DNA of 64,000 nt from DASXAI01 sp963728985 (GCA_963728985.1 CAVSME010000009.1:558001-622000), one strand, 5' to 3'. Positions 1-8,298 are shown, counted from the stretch's first letter. The notes: generated from the sequence alone by a model not told the origin. Translations and numbers: made by a program.

Positions 1-14
1 GGGTCGAAGGTCCT
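1..14 (-). promoter_or_regulatory. DevR/DosR-type box at the left edge
   Basis: GGGTCGAAGGTCCT matches the window consensus (GGGCCGAAGGTCCC on this strand) at 12 of 14 positions. It lies beyond the 3' end of the first stress-protein gene, so it most likely serves a minus-strand gene outside the window, which suggests the regulon continues to the left. Confidence 0.6.
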
Positions 15-22
15 TGGCCCCG

Positions 23-460
23 TCACGGGACGAGCTCTCGCTCGAGCGGTGGAACCACTTCCACCGGGCAGGTGGCGTGGTGGAGGAGGAAGCTGCTCAC
101 CGACCCCAAGACGGCGGCCGAGACGCGACCGAGTCCCCGAGAGCCAATGACAAGGAGGGCGGCGTCGCTGGACTCGCGGGCGAGTGCGTAGCGGGCGTCA
201 CCCCCGATGAGCTTCTCGATGATGGGGACGACGGGATCGGCCTCGAGCCGGAACCGCTCGACCGCTCCAGCGAGCTGCTCCTCCGCTCGAGGCCGGTCAT
301 CGCCGGAGGGCCCGAGGGGCGGGAACTGCCAGGCGTGCACGACGACGAGCTCGCCGTGACGAACCCGAGCCTCTTCGTACGCGATCCTCAAGGCGGCGTC
401 CGACTCGGGCGAGCCGTCGACGCCAACCACGACCTTGGGTGGGTGGAGTGTGGTGCTCAT
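23..460 (-). CDS. Universal stress protein (single domain)
   Basis: A 145-residue UspA-fold protein. It begins with the family's beta-strand KVVVGVDGSPESDAAL and ends with the ATP-binding pattern G-x2-G-x9-G-S, seen as GSRGLGRVSAAVLGS, followed by the usual HHATCPVEVVP tail. Proteins of this pattern bind ATP and occur in many copies in mycobacterial dormancy regulons. The ATG at 460 was chosen because GGAGGT lies 7-8 nt upstream and longer versions lack the fold. It is divergent from the next stress-protein gene. I see no convincing box at the standard distance for this start, so its control is uncertain. Confidence 0.92.
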   Translation of the reverse strand: MSTTLHPPKVVVGVDGSPESDAALRIAYEEARVRHGELVVVHAWQFPPLGPSGDDRPRAEEQLAGAVERFRLEADPVVPIIEKLIGGDARYALARESSDAALLVIGSRGLGRVSAAVLGSVSSFLLHHATCPVEVVPPLERELVP

Positions 461-533
461 TTCTGACCTCCGTGTCGGTGTCAGCATCGCAAGATCTTGG
501 ACCGTCCAGCAGGGTCGGAATCCACGGGGCGGG

Positions 534-547
534 GGGACCTTCGGCCC
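534..547 (+). promoter_or_regulatory. DevR-type box and leaderless promoter
   Basis: Perfect box GGGACCTTCGGCCC. A -10-like CACGAT at 571-576 follows after exactly 23 nt, and the ATG at 583 comes 6 nt after it, so the transcript is probably leaderless. Confidence 0.9.
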
Positions 548-582
548 TGTGACGTTGCTTGGCGCCAGCCCACGATGGTCGC

Positions 583-1029
583 ATGACGACTCGACGCATC
601 GTCGTCGGCATCGACGACTCTGGTTCCGCCCGGCGGGCTCTGCGTTGGGCGATCGACGAGGCCGCCATGCTCGACGCCGAGCTGGACGTCGTGCATGCCT
701 ACACCGAGCCCGTCGTCGTCGTGCCGGCACCGCTGGTCGGCGCCCCGCCCGCCGTGGCGGACAGCAAGGGACGCGCCAAGGCCCTCTTGCACCGCCTGAC
801 CAGCGAGGCCCTCGCCTGCGCCCCGCATCGACCGCGTGCGGTCCAGGAGCTCGCCGTAGAAGGACATCCCGGCCGCACGCTCGTGAGCTGTGCGCATACG
901 GGCGACGTCCTGGTGGTCGGCTCGCGTGGCCACAGCGCGCTGGCGTCGGTGACGCTGGGCTCCTGCAGCAACTACTGCGTGCACCACGCATGTTGCCCCG
1001 TCATCGTCGTACCCTCCGCTGCGTGGTGA
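583..1029 (+). CDS. Universal stress protein (single domain)
   Basis: A 148-residue UspA-family protein with the N-terminal strand RRIVVGIDDSGSARRALRWA and the nucleotide-binding motif GSRGHSALASVTLGS near the C-terminus, so ATP binding is expected. The C-terminal part is cysteine-rich (two cysteines near NYC and ACC), which is unusual and could be redox-relevant. The ATG at 583 lies 36 nt after a perfect box and 6 nt after a -10 hexamer, which fixes the start as leaderless. The next gene begins 8 nt after the stop, so the two form an operon. Confidence 0.93.
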   Translation: MTTRRIVVGIDDSGSARRALRWAIDEAAMLDAELDVVHAYTEPVVVVPAPLVGAPPAVADSKGRAKALLHRLTSEALACAPHRPRAVQELAVEGHPGRTLVSCAHTGDVLVVGSRGHSALASVTLGSCSNYCVHHACCPVIVVPSAAW

Positions 1030-1036
1030 GGGCGTG

Positions 1037-1885
1037 ATGGTCCACACGGTGACCGTGCCCCTCGACCTGTCCCCCTGTGGCGACCGCGCCATCGGGCCGG
1101 CCATGCGGTTGGCACTCGCCTTTGGTGCTGACGTCGAGCTGGTGACGATGGTCGCGCCCGGCATGGATTCGGAGGCGGAACGCGCCGGTCTGGAAGAGCG
1201 GCGGGCCGCCTTGGGTGACGAGAGGCTCCGAACACGGATCATCGAGTCGCTGACGTTCGCGCCGACGCTCGCGGACTGGGGGGCGCGTGACGGTCGTCTG
1301 CTGTGCCTGAGCACTCGGGGCCGGAGTGCTGTGGGCAAGGCGGTCCTGGGAAGCGTGGCCGCTGGGGTTGCGCACGCGGCGCGAGCACCGTTCGTGATGA
1401 TCGGCCCCGGCGCCGACGCGGGCCGCACCGGCGCCTTCGAGACCATCGTGGCCTGCGTCGACGGAACCGAGCCGGCTGACCTCTTCGCCGACGTGATCGC
1501 CGGCCTGCACGCAGCGCTCCGAGCCGACGTCGTCCTGGTGACGGTCGATGCGCCTGGTCCCATCGCGACATTGCCCGGGACGAAGTCGTACGAACCCATC
1601 GAGCGGATGTCTGCGGCTCTGCGCACGCGCCACTGCCGGGCCGAGAGGCGGCTCCTCGAAGGTGGCCAGGTCGCCCCTTCCGTGGCCACCTTCGCCCAGC
1701 AGCGCACCGAAACGCTGCTGGTTGTCGGCTCGCGTCAACCGGCAGCGATCACCCGGCTCACCCGGCCGAGTACGGCGCTCCAGATCGTGCGCTGCGCCCC
1801 GGCGCCGATCCTCGTCGTGCCCTTCGGCCGGGCGGCGGTGCGATCGCGGCGGGCCGATGGCAACAACGCGTCGCTTCGCCTGTGA
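1037..1885 (+). CDS. Tandem-domain universal stress protein
   Basis: A 282-residue protein with two UspA-like domains. The first (about 1-125) keeps STRGRSAVGKAVLGS, close to the G-x2-G-x9-G-S nucleotide motif. The second (about 135-270) has GSRQPAAITRLTRPS, in which the motif is degenerate, so it probably does not bind ATP. Two-domain stress proteins are typical of actinobacterial DosR regulons (Rv1996, Rv2005c and Rv2623 in M. tuberculosis). GTG at 1034 is an alternative start immediately before the ATG. It is cotranscribed with the stress-protein gene upstream. Confidence 0.88.
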   Translation: MVHTVTVPLDLSPCGDRAIGPAMRLALAFGADVELVTMVAPGMDSEAERAGLEERRAALGDERLRTRIIESLTFAPTLADWGARDGRLLCLSTRGRSAVGKAVLGSVAAGVAHAARAPFVMIGPGADAGRTGAFETIVACVDGTEPADLFADVIAGLHAALRADVVLVTVDAPGPIATLPGTKSYEPIERMSAALRTRHCRAERRLLEGGQVAPSVATFAQQRTETLLVVGSRQPAAITRLTRPSTALQIVRCAPAPILVVPFGRAAVRSRRADGNNASLRL

Positions 1886-1968
1886 AGCCGACCCGCCGCC
1901 GACCGGGGACCTACCCGACCGGCTTCCAGCCCGACGGTGTTCCTCGCCTGGCCGTTCTGGGCGTGCTG

Positions 1969-1986
1969 CGTCTCACCCGTGAGACG
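1969..1986. terminator. Possible bidirectional terminator hairpin
   Basis: CGTCTCA and TGAGACG form a perfect 7-bp stem around a 4-nt CCCG loop, between two convergent genes. No T-run follows on either strand, so the assignment rests on position and stem only. Confidence 0.5.
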
Positions 1987-2017
1987 ATCCTCACCCGATT
2001 CGGCCACCCCTGGTGGC

Positions 2018-2452
2018 TCAGGGTTCGAGCGATGAGGTGAGCAGCTGGGAGAACACGACGTCGCTCGTCTCGTCGGCCTGGCGCGCCACGTTGCGAATGA
2101 GGTCATCGAGTGCGACGAGCCCGTGGACGTGGCCATGGATGTCCACGACCGGGAGGCGACGCACGCGGCGCTTCATCATCGTGGCGGCGGCGTCGGCCTG
2201 GTCGGCCGTCGGATCGACGGTCGCGACCTCGCGCGTCATGACAGCCTCGACGGGTATGTCCGCGGAACGCCCCTTGGCGACGCCACGGACCGTGATGTCC
2301 CGATCCGTCACGATGCCAGCGACCTCGCCGACGGCATCGATCACGATGACACACCCGACGTTCCGAGTGGCCATGAGACGCGCTGCATCTCCGACGGTCG
2401 CGGTCGGTGTGCAGGTAACCGCTGGCGTATGCATGATCTCGCTGATCCTCAC
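2018..2452 (-). CDS. CBS-pair protein (Hrp1-like)
   Basis: A 144-residue protein made of two CBS domains (about 8-63 and 70-125). The repeats are visible as GIVTDRDITVRGVAKG and GLVALDDLIRNVARQ, each after a VIDAVG/VVDIHG strand. CBS pairs bind adenosyl ligands and form dimers. M. tuberculosis Hrp1 (Rv2626c) is the best-known DosR-controlled example, and the C-terminal tail here (FSQLLTSSLEP) resembles that of the second CBS gene at 42877. GTG at 2452 is preceded by AAGGAG, a strong ribosome-binding site. Confidence 0.9.
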   Translation of the reverse strand: MRISEIMHTPAVTCTPTATVGDAARLMATRNVGCVIVIDAVGEVAGIVTDRDITVRGVAKGRSADIPVEAVMTREVATVDPTADQADAAATMMKRRVRRLPVVDIHGHVHGLVALDDLIRNVARQADETSDVVFSQLLTSSLEP

Positions 2453-2509
2453 TACCGTCTCCTTTCGTCGTCCGGAGTCATTTGACCGTCAAGCGGTCGC
2501 CCGCGTGCA

Positions 2510-2523
2510 GAGGCGAACGTCCC
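2510..2523 (-). promoter_or_regulatory. Weak DevR-type box upstream of the CBS gene
   Basis: GAGGCGAACGTCCC matches the reverse consensus GGGCCGAAGGTCCC at 11 of 14 positions and lies 58 nt upstream of the CBS start. No NANNNT hexamer occurs at the standard 23-nt spacing, so this is a weak candidate. Confidence 0.4.
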
Positions 2524-2632
2524 GAAGGCTGTTCGAACTGACGCCCGCGTTGAAGGTGCGACGCCACGTCGGCGCCCAGGAGTGCGCGCCTCGCATCAAT
2601 GGCGTGTACCGTCCGCCTCCGGGAGCACGAAC

Positions 2633-3064
2633 ATGAGACTCGAGCGAATCGTCGTGGGGGTCGACGGGTCGGCGAACAGCCTCGCCGCCGTCGAATGGGC
2701 TGCCGGCATGGCGAGCCTGGTCGCGGCCGAGGTCACCGCCGTGCACGCGATGGGCCTCCTCGAACCACTGGGCTCGGGAGATCCCGTCCCCAGCTTCCCG
2801 CACCGAGGCGAGATTCAAGAGGCCTTCGAGGCGACGTGGTGCCTGCCCCTCCGGGCCGCGGGTGTCCGGTACCAGTGCCTGCTGCGCGACGGGAGTGCGG
2901 TGCCGGTGCTGCTGGCGGTCAGCGATGAGGTGGGTGCTGACCTCATCGTCGTCGGGAGCCGTGGCCTGGGCGGCTATCCCGAGCTCCTGCTCGGCAGCAC
3001 CAGCACGCAGGTGGCCCAGAACGCCCACACCCCGGTCACCATCGTGCCCGGCGCCGCCCCTTAG
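2633..3064 (+). CDS. Universal stress protein (single domain)
   Basis: A 143-residue UspA-fold protein starting MRLERIVVGVDGSANSLAA and carrying GSRGLGGYPELLLGSTSTQ, which fits the ATP-binding G-x2-G-x9-G-S pattern. The first residues match the family start, so the ATG at 2633 is preferred over 2582. It follows the divergent CBS gene by about 180 nt. No box is seen at the standard distance. A relic of a second stress-protein gene follows directly downstream, suggesting an old tandem duplication. Confidence 0.9.
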   Translation: MRLERIVVGVDGSANSLAAVEWAAGMASLVAAEVTAVHAMGLLEPLGSGDPVPSFPHRGEIQEAFEATWCLPLRAAGVRYQCLLRDGSAVPVLLAVSDEVGADLIVVGSRGLGGYPELLLGSTSTQVAQNAHTPVTIVPGAAP

Positions 3065-3111
3065 GTTCGACTGGGCAATTCCCGACGAACCCGCTGCACC
3101 AACTCTGCGCG

Positions 3112-3222
3112 TGTCACGGGCGTCAGCCAGTCGTCGAGCGCGACAGTCGCTGGGCTCCTTCCTGGGCTCGGTCAGCCGCTGGTGCGTCGAGCGCGCTTCA
3201 TGCCCGGTCGCCGTCGTCAACA
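3112..3222 (+). pseudogene. Relic of a universal stress protein C-terminus
   Basis: One frame here encodes LGSFLGSVSRWCVERASCPV, the conserved end of UspA-family proteins (G-S, then a helix ending in the CPV strand). There is no intact N-terminal half or start codon in front of it. I read it as the remains of a decayed stress-protein gene. Confidence 0.6.
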
Positions 3223-3500
3223 GCCTGCGCTCTCCGTCGTCACCGACCGGTTCGTCGTCACCCCGCTCCTCGCCACCCTCCATGAAGCCGACCAGTTCTT
3301 CGTACTGGCGATCAGCCAGAACCTGGTCCGCTTGTCCGGGGCGGACGCGAGCGCCTCGTCGACACTCCCGTGCCCGGTCTACCCGCCAGCGGCGCCGACG
3401 CACTGTGGTACGAGGACCATGAGCGCCAGCCGAACGTGCACGGCGGCGCCCGCCGAGGCGTCGACCAGATCACCGGATCGTCGACGACGCGTTCACCAGC
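3200..3500 (+). pseudogene. Frameshifted relic of a baeRF-family (release-factor-like) gene
   Basis: Two frames together give pieces of a bacterial archaeo-eukaryotic release-factor (baeRF) protein. VTPLLATLHEADQFFVLAIS followed by QNLVRLSG lies at about 3239-3350, and in another frame DALWYEDHERQPNVHGGA starts at 3397. The family pattern is a PLL..L..D..FYVLALSQN..RL strand and later a LRYDDPE..LQFH segment. Both ends are missing and the frame changes, so the gene is dead or badly disrupted. M. tuberculosis Rv2629, a DosR-regulon gene, belongs to this family, so the relic fits the island. Confidence 0.55.
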
Positions 3501-3555
3501 CGGCCTTGCTGCCGTACCTCGCTACTGACTGACGCGACACCCGAGGGCGCGATAC

Positions 3556-3569
3556 GGGTCCTTGGTCCC
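3556..3569 (+). promoter_or_regulatory. DevR-type box and promoter
   Basis: GGGTCCTTGGTCCC, one mismatch from the palindrome. The hexamer GAGGGT (3593-3598) follows after 23 nt and the ATG of the cupin gene comes 7 nt later. Confidence 0.82.
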
Positions 3570-3605
3570 TTGCCTCCGAACCGGCGGCGGTCGAGGGTGA
3601 CGTCC

Positions 3606-3956
3606 ATGGATGCGACGATCAAGTCGGAGCCGTTCGTGCTCACCGCCGAGGCCATCAGGGCGCTGCCCGTCGAGCCGTTCGGGTCGATTCCCGGGGTCAC
3701 CAACCGGGTTCTGTGGCGAACAGAGAGCTCGACGGCCGGGGTCATGACGGTGGGGGCGGGTCACCGCCTCGGGACCCACCGCCATCGGGCCAACCACCAC
3801 CATCTCTGGGTGCTGGACGGGCAAGCAGTGATCCTGGACGTCGAGGTGGGAGCAGGCTCGTATGCTCACGTCCCCAGCGGCGTCGACCATGACATCGACG
3901 CCTCAGCGACCGCCGGCTGCACCGTCTTCTACCTGTACCTGCCGCCCGGCTCCTGA
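3606..3956 (+). CDS. Small cupin-domain protein
   Basis: A 116-residue single-cupin protein. The central part, AGHRLGTHRHRANHHHLWVL followed by DGQAVILDVEVGAGSYAHVPSGVDHDI, shows cupin motif 1 with several histidines, G(x)5HxH-like, and motif 2 ending in a metal-binding histidine. Cupins of this size usually bind a metal and act as small oxygenases, isomerases or sensors. The substrate cannot be told from sequence. It has its own box upstream and a predicted nearly leaderless start, and stands alone between relics and the protease gene. Confidence 0.8.
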   Translation: MDATIKSEPFVLTAEAIRALPVEPFGSIPGVTNRVLWRTESSTAGVMTVGAGHRLGTHRHRANHHHLWVLDGQAVILDVEVGAGSYAHVPSGVDHDIDASATAGCTVFYLYLPPGS

Positions 3957-3972
3957 CCGGGCGCCGGGCGAC

Positions 3973-3986
3973 AGGACCTTCGCCCC
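3973..3986 (+). promoter_or_regulatory. DevR-type box and leaderless promoter
   Basis: AGGACCTTCGCCCC (12 of 14). The -10-like GACCAT (4010-4015) follows after 23 nt and the ATG at 4022 after 6 more. This decides between the ATG at 4022 and the GTG at 4004, which would overlap the -10. Confidence 0.82.
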
Positions 3987-4021
3987 TGCCAAGTCGAAGC
4001 GTTGTGCACGACCATCAGGGC

Positions 4022-5161
4022 ATGAAGGCAACCGTGCGGTTGGGGAAGGTCACGGGCGTGCCGGTGGGGGCGCATTGGAGCACGCTTGTGATTCTGGCGC
4101 TGTTCGCGACCGTGCTGGCCACGACTGAGCTCCCGACGACGGCGCCGGGCTATGCGACGGCGGCGTACTGGGTCGTGGCGATCGTGTTGGCGGGTGTGTT
4201 CCTGGTCTCGATCCTCGCCCATGAGCTCGCCCACGCGGCGGTCGCTCGCCACTACGGCGTGGCCGTCGACGGGATCACGCTGTGGCTGCTCGGTGGCGTC
4301 GCTCAGTTGCACGAGCACGCCCGTGACCCGGACGGCGAGCTGTGCATCGCCCTGGCCGGGCCGGCGGCGAGCCTCGTCGTCGGTGTCGTCTCTGGCGTCG
4401 TGGCCGGCGTGATGTACACGACCGGAGGACCCGGGCTGCTCGTCGGCGCCTTGGCCTGGCTCGCCACCGTCAGCGTGGTGCTGGCCGTCTTCAACCTGTT
4501 GCCTGGCGCGCCGCTGGACGGAGGCCGAGTGCTCACGGCGCTGCTGTGGCGCCGCTCCGGCGACGAGCGAGCGGCGCGGCAGCGATCGGCCCAGGTCGGG
4601 CAGGTCCTCGGCCAGGTCCTGATCGGGTTCGGCATCCTCGACGTCCTCGTCGGTGCCGGCATCGGCGGATTGTGGCTCGTACTCCTGGGCTGGTTCCTCA
4701 TGTCCGCGGCTCGAGGCGAGGAAGCCCAGGTCGAGTTGACGGGCGCCCTCGGCGGCGCACGGGTCGCCGATGTGATGACACCGCATCCCGCCGTCGCCCG
4801 GCGAGGCAGCAGCATCGCCGAGTTCGTGGCCCATCAGGGCCTGCACTCCCACGGGTCGTCGTTCCCGATCGTCGACGAGTCCGGCCGCGTGTCGGGTCTG
4901 GTGACCTACCGCCGGGTCCGCGCCGTCCCCCACGAACGCTGGACGACCACCGCCGTGGATGCCGTCGCCCTTCCGCTCGACCAGTTGTGGACCGCCGGGC
5001 CGGAGGAGAACGTTCTCGACGTACTGGCCCGCGGCCACGGCGGTGACGGCCGGATCGTCGTGCTGGACCGCGGCGAGCTCGTCGGGATCGTCTCGCCCGT
5101 CGACATCACACAGGCCATCCAACGTCGGGGCCTGCTCGCCGACCTCACCAGGAAGCCGTGA
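4022..5161 (+). CDS. Site-2 protease (M50) with C-terminal CBS pair, Rip3-like
   Basis: A 379-residue intramembrane zinc metalloprotease. HELAH (in LAHELAHAAVARHYG) is the zinc site, and NLLPGAPLDGGRVL supplies the third ligand region. Hydrophobic segments surround both, and two CBS domains occupy about 235-370 (VADVMTPHPAV and later VLDVLARGHGG). This order matches M. tuberculosis Rip3 (Rv2625c), a DosR-regulon member, and the SpoIVFB/M50B group. Such enzymes cut membrane-bound regulators, and the CBS pair may sense nucleotide state. The substrate is unknown. Control by the box just upstream is likely. Confidence 0.93.
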   Translation: MKATVRLGKVTGVPVGAHWSTLVILALFATVLATTELPTTAPGYATAAYWVVAIVLAGVFLVSILAHELAHAAVARHYGVAVDGITLWLLGGVAQLHEHARDPDGELCIALAGPAASLVVGVVSGVVAGVMYTTGGPGLLVGALAWLATVSVVLAVFNLLPGAPLDGGRVLTALLWRRSGDERAARQRSAQVGQVLGQVLIGFGILDVLVGAGIGGLWLVLLGWFLMSAARGEEAQVELTGALGGARVADVMTPHPAVARRGSSIAEFVAHQGLHSHGSSFPIVDESGRVSGLVTYRRVRAVPHERWTTTAVDAVALPLDQLWTAGPEENVLDVLARGHGGDGRIVVLDRGELVGIVSPVDITQAIQRRGLLADLTRKP

Positions 5162-5479
5162 CGCCGATGCCCGTCTCGTCGAGCGCCGATGACGCCGCCG
5201 ACGCCGGCCGGATGCTCCAGGCGTTGCCGGCCGGTTCCACCGTGCTGGCGGCCACGTCGATGTCGCCGTAGACGGGAGGATCATCGGCGTCGAGGGGGCC
5301 GCGGCGGGAACGGTTGGGCGTCGCCGGAGCACACCAGGTCGTCGGCGGCACCGGCCCGGTCCACGGTCCAGCCAGGCGGGGCGACCGGAGCCGCAAGAAC
5401 CACACGGGCAGCTCCGTGGGCTCGGGCCGCCGACGTCCGGCATCGGTGCGATCCGCGAAGAACATCCGAAGGCCTCCTG

Positions 5480-5625
5480 ATGCGCGTCTGCCGTCGATGT
5501 CCGCCTCCGTGACCGGACCCCCGCAGGTAGTCCCAGAGGCCGAGCCGCATCCCGACACCCCAGCCGGCAATGATCCAGGCCGGCCAGAAGTACCCGCCAC
5601 CCCTTCACTGCCAACTTTGACGCGG
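5480..5625 (-). pseudogene. Relic of a 2TM-domain protein
   Basis: The minus strand encodes GYFWPAWIIAGWGVGMRLGL then WDYLRG in one frame and VTEADIDGRR in another. This is the core of the 2TM domain (compare FWPGWVMAGW in the intact gene at 43957), with a stop upstream and a frame change. The rest of 5162-5652, some 490 nt, shows no intact gene. Confidence 0.5.
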
Positions 5626-5652
5626 ATGCGGCTGGTTCCCCGGAGACGAAGG

Positions 5653-6315
5653 TCACGTGAGTAGGTAGGGCGCGTGCCGGTGCGCCTTTCCATAGCGCAT
5701 GTGCAACGCGATCGCGCCCGCCGACAATGCCGCATAGGCGCACCACAGCGAGGTGAACCCGTCGAGCGTGAGCCACGCCAGTCCGGCGACGACCGCGAAG
5801 TTGACGAGCCCGAAGATCGCGATGTGGCGGTAGCCGGAGAACAGCAACGCTCCGCACACCGCGACGACGTAGAAGGCGACGACGACGCCGCCGTGGCTGA
5901 GCTCGACGGCGTAGGCAAGGTGGTACGGCTGCGCTTCGACCGAGATCGGCCCGGCGAGCATCGCGACGGCCAGCACCGCGGAGACGCTCACCCCGAGCGC
6001 GACGAACGGAGCCATCTGCCACCGGCGCCGGCCGGTCGGCTCGAGGACGAGGACGGCAAACGGAACGAACACGGGGAGGACCACGAACGCGATCAGCAGG
6101 TACATCCACAGGGCAACCCGCCCCAAGGCGTGCGGCACGTGTCCTTCCACGCCCCACCACACGAACGCCTCGATCAACTGGTGGACGCCGAGCAACACCG
6201 GCAGCGTCGCCAGCAGGAGGTGGCTCCTCCGGCCCCGGAGATGGCGATAGGCGTCGATGCCTATCGCCATCACGAGGGCCCCGCCGACGACGTCAGCCTG
6301 CGGGGCGAAGCACAC
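5653..6315 (-). CDS. DUF6629-like polytopic membrane protein
   Basis: A 220-residue protein with about seven hydrophobic segments and no charged domain larger than a loop. It starts MCFAPQADVVGGALVMAIGI, the typical opening of DUF6629 proteins (MCFS..AD...G), which have no known function. The histidines near HLLLATLPVLLGVHQLIEAF and the tryptophans after them are conserved-looking. GTG at 6315 is the only start that keeps the MCF opening. No box is seen, and it is separated from the dehydrogenase gene by 46 nt. Confidence 0.7.
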   Translation of the reverse strand: MCFAPQADVVGGALVMAIGIDAYRHLRGRRSHLLLATLPVLLGVHQLIEAFVWWGVEGHVPHALGRVALWMYLLIAFVVLPVFVPFAVLVLEPTGRRRWQMAPFVALGVSVSAVLAVAMLAGPISVEAQPYHLAYAVELSHGGVVVAFYVVAVCGALLFSGYRHIAIFGLVNFAVVAGLAWLTLDGFTSLWCAYAALSAGAIALHMRYGKAHRHAPYLLT

Positions 6316-6361
6316 ACCACATCCCCTCGCCGCCAGTCGTCGAGTGCATGTCGATGACCGC

Positions 6362-7405
6362 TCAGCTCCGCGTGAGGACGACCTTCAACGCGCCGGTCTC
6401 GCCGGCGCGAGCGAAGACGTCGTAGGCCTCCATGAAGTCGTCCATGGCGAAGTGGTGGGTGACGAAGCGGGCCGCGTCCAGTTGATGCGCCGTCGTGAGC
6501 TTCAACAGCGTCGGTGTCGAGTAGGTGTCCACCAGCCCCGTCATGATCGTGACGTTACGGATCCACAGGTCCTCGAGGTGCAACAGCGCGGGCTGTCCAT
6601 GCACACCGACATTGGCCACGTGGCCACCGGGCCGGATCAGGCGGGCGGCCAGCTCGAACGTCTCGGGAACACCGACGGCCTCGATGGCCACGTCGGCGCC
6701 CAGCCCCTCCGTGAGGCTGGCCAGGACCTCGCCGGGATCCTCCCGGTCGTTGTTCACTGTCACGTCCGCGCCGAACTGCTTGGCGGCCTCGAGCCTGTTG
6801 TCGGCCTTGTCGATCGCCACGATGTGGGCCGGGCTGTAGAGCCGGGCGCTCATCATGGCGGACAGGCCGATCGGGCCGGCCCCGACGACCGCCACGACGT
6901 CACCCGGCCCGACGTGGCCGTTCAGCACGCCGACCTCGTAGCCCGTAGGGAGGATGTCGGCGAGCATCAAGAGTTCCTCGTCGCTGACGCCGGCCGGCGC
7001 CTTGTACGTGGACGTGTCCGCGAAGGGAACTCGCACGTACTCGGCCTGGGTGCCGTCGATCTTGTGCCCGAGGATCCATCCACCGCCTCCTTGGCACTGC
7101 CCATAGCTGCCTTCGCGGCAGAAACGGCAAGCACCGCAGGAGGTGATGCAGGACACCAGCACCTTGTCGCCGACGCGCACGTTCTTCACCGCGGGACCGA
7201 CCTCGGCCACGGTGCCGACGGCTTCGTGGCCGAGGATGCGTCCCTCAGTGACCGCGGGGACGTCGCCCTTCAGGATGTGCAGGTCGGTGCCGCAGATGGT
7301 GACCGCGTCCACCTGGATGATGGCGTCGGTGTCCGCTTGGATGGTGGGCTTCGCCACCTCCTCCCACCCCTTGTTGCCGGGTCCGTGGAAGACGAGCGCA
7401 CGCAT
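6362..7405 (-). CDS. Zinc-dependent alcohol dehydrogenase (MDR family)
   Basis: A 347-residue medium-chain dehydrogenase. CGTDLH and GHEAVG carry the catalytic zinc ligands, the cysteine cluster in CGACRFCREGSYGQC binds the structural zinc, and VVGAGPIGLSA is the NAD(P) Rossmann loop. The C-terminal FAMDDFMEAYDVF matches the threonine/alcohol dehydrogenase subgroup. In a fermentative role it could reoxidise NADH by reducing an aldehyde, but the substrate is not decided by sequence. The ATG at 7405 has CAGGAGG upstream. The promoter has a box and TACCGT -10, giving a leader of about 22 nt. Confidence 0.92.
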   Translation of the reverse strand: MRALVFHGPGNKGWEEVAKPTIQADTDAIIQVDAVTICGTDLHILKGDVPAVTEGRILGHEAVGTVAEVGPAVKNVRVGDKVLVSCITSCGACRFCREGSYGQCQGGGGWILGHKIDGTQAEYVRVPFADTSTYKAPAGVSDEELLMLADILPTGYEVGVLNGHVGPGDVVAVVGAGPIGLSAMMSARLYSPAHIVAIDKADNRLEAAKQFGADVTVNNDREDPGEVLASLTEGLGADVAIEAVGVPETFELAARLIRPGGHVANVGVHGQPALLHLEDLWIRNVTIMTGLVDTYSTPTLLKLTTAHQLDAARFVTHHFAMDDFMEAYDVFARAGETGALKVVLTRS

Positions 7406-7462
7406 GGCAGCCTCCTGATCGTTCTTGCCATTGACGGTACGGACCTCCCTGCCACGTGAACA

Positions 7463-7476
7463 GGGACGAAGGTCCC
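7463..7476 (-). promoter_or_regulatory. DevR-type box and promoter of the alcohol dehydrogenase
   Basis: GGGACGAAGGTCCC, one mismatch from the palindrome. On the minus strand TACCGT (7439-7434) follows after 23 nt, then a short leader with a ribosome-binding site. Confidence 0.88.
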
Positions 7477-7503
7477 ACCTCGTTGGCGCCTCGGGGTGCG
7501 GTC

Positions 7504-8298
7504 TCAGATCGCCAGGTCTCGGCGCTCGAACACCGGGACCGACACGGCAAGCGCGCCGAGGCCGACCACGACCATCACCGCCGCCAGCGGTGGCAGGCTG
7601 GAGCCGATCGGACCCGCCGAGATCGCCTGGTAGAACGGCGACAGCGCGCGGATGGGCCGTACCGACTCGACGAGCTGGGCGACGAGGTAGAGCAGGTACG
7701 CGGCGCCGGCGAGACCGGCCGAGGCGCCGGCGGCCAGTCCACGTTGACCGGTACTGGCTCCGATGGCCAACGCCACGAGGGCGAACTCGAGGCCCAAGCA
7801 GAACATGGCAAGCGCCCCGTTCAGGGCGTGCAACACCGGGATGTCCATTCCGAACAGGAGCGAGGACAACCACGTCGACGCGAACAGGACCGTCGCTAGA
7901 ACACCGATGCTCAATGCCATCGCCGCGCTCTTCTCCACCAGCACGAGCCGGCGGGATACGGGCATGGTGGCGAGGAGGTCGAGGGTGCCGTCCTCCTCCT
8001 CGCCAGCGATCAGGCGGGCGCCACGAGCCACACCGAAGATGACGAACATCGCCGGCAGCATCAGGCTGAACAACTCGGCGTTGAGGTAGCCGGCGCCGGT
8101 CGTCATCTTGTCGATGTTGAAGATCTCCTTCAGGGCGTCGGGGTACTGCGCCAGCAGCGACTCGATGTCCATGTCGGAGTACGACGGCCAAATGGCCGCC
8201 ATGACCACGACCGTCAGCGCCGTACCGATGCTCCAGCCGATCAGCCCCCGCCGCTGGTCGCGCATCGTCTTGGCGAACACGCTGCCGAGCATGGTCAT
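7504..8298 (-). CDS. ABC-2 type transporter permease
   Basis: A 264-residue integral membrane protein with about six hydrophobic segments, starting MTMLGSVFAKTMRDQRRGL, and a long extracytoplasmic stretch around residues 35-70. This is the ABC-2 permease layout. Its ATG overlaps the stop of the ATPase gene upstream (8295-8298), so the two are translationally coupled. The pair is probably an exporter of a lipid, peptide or drug. Nothing in the sequence names the substrate. Confidence 0.87.
   Translation of the reverse strand: MTMLGSVFAKTMRDQRRGLIGWSIGTALTVVVMAAIWPSYSDMDIESLLAQYPDALKEIFNIDKMTTGAGYLNAELFSLMLPAMFVIFGVARGARLIAGEEEDGTLDLLATMPVSRRLVLVEKSAAMALSIGVLATVLFASTWLSSLLFGMDIPVLHALNGALAMFCLGLEFALVALAIGASTGQRGLAAGASAGLAGAAYLLYLVAQLVESVRPIRALSPFYQAISAGPIGSSLPPLAAVMVVVGLGALAVSVPVFERRDLAI

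Noticed and set aside
1905..1918. GGGACCTACCCGAC resembling half a DevR box
   Set aside because: Only the left arm matches, there is no start codon at the right distance, and it lies between convergent genes.
3929..6160. 743-codon open frame antisense to the M50 protease and DUF6629 genes
   Set aside because: Its product is Arg/Gly/Pro-rich low-complexity sequence without any domain; the sense strand has HELAH and CBS motifs. It is a high-GC shadow frame.
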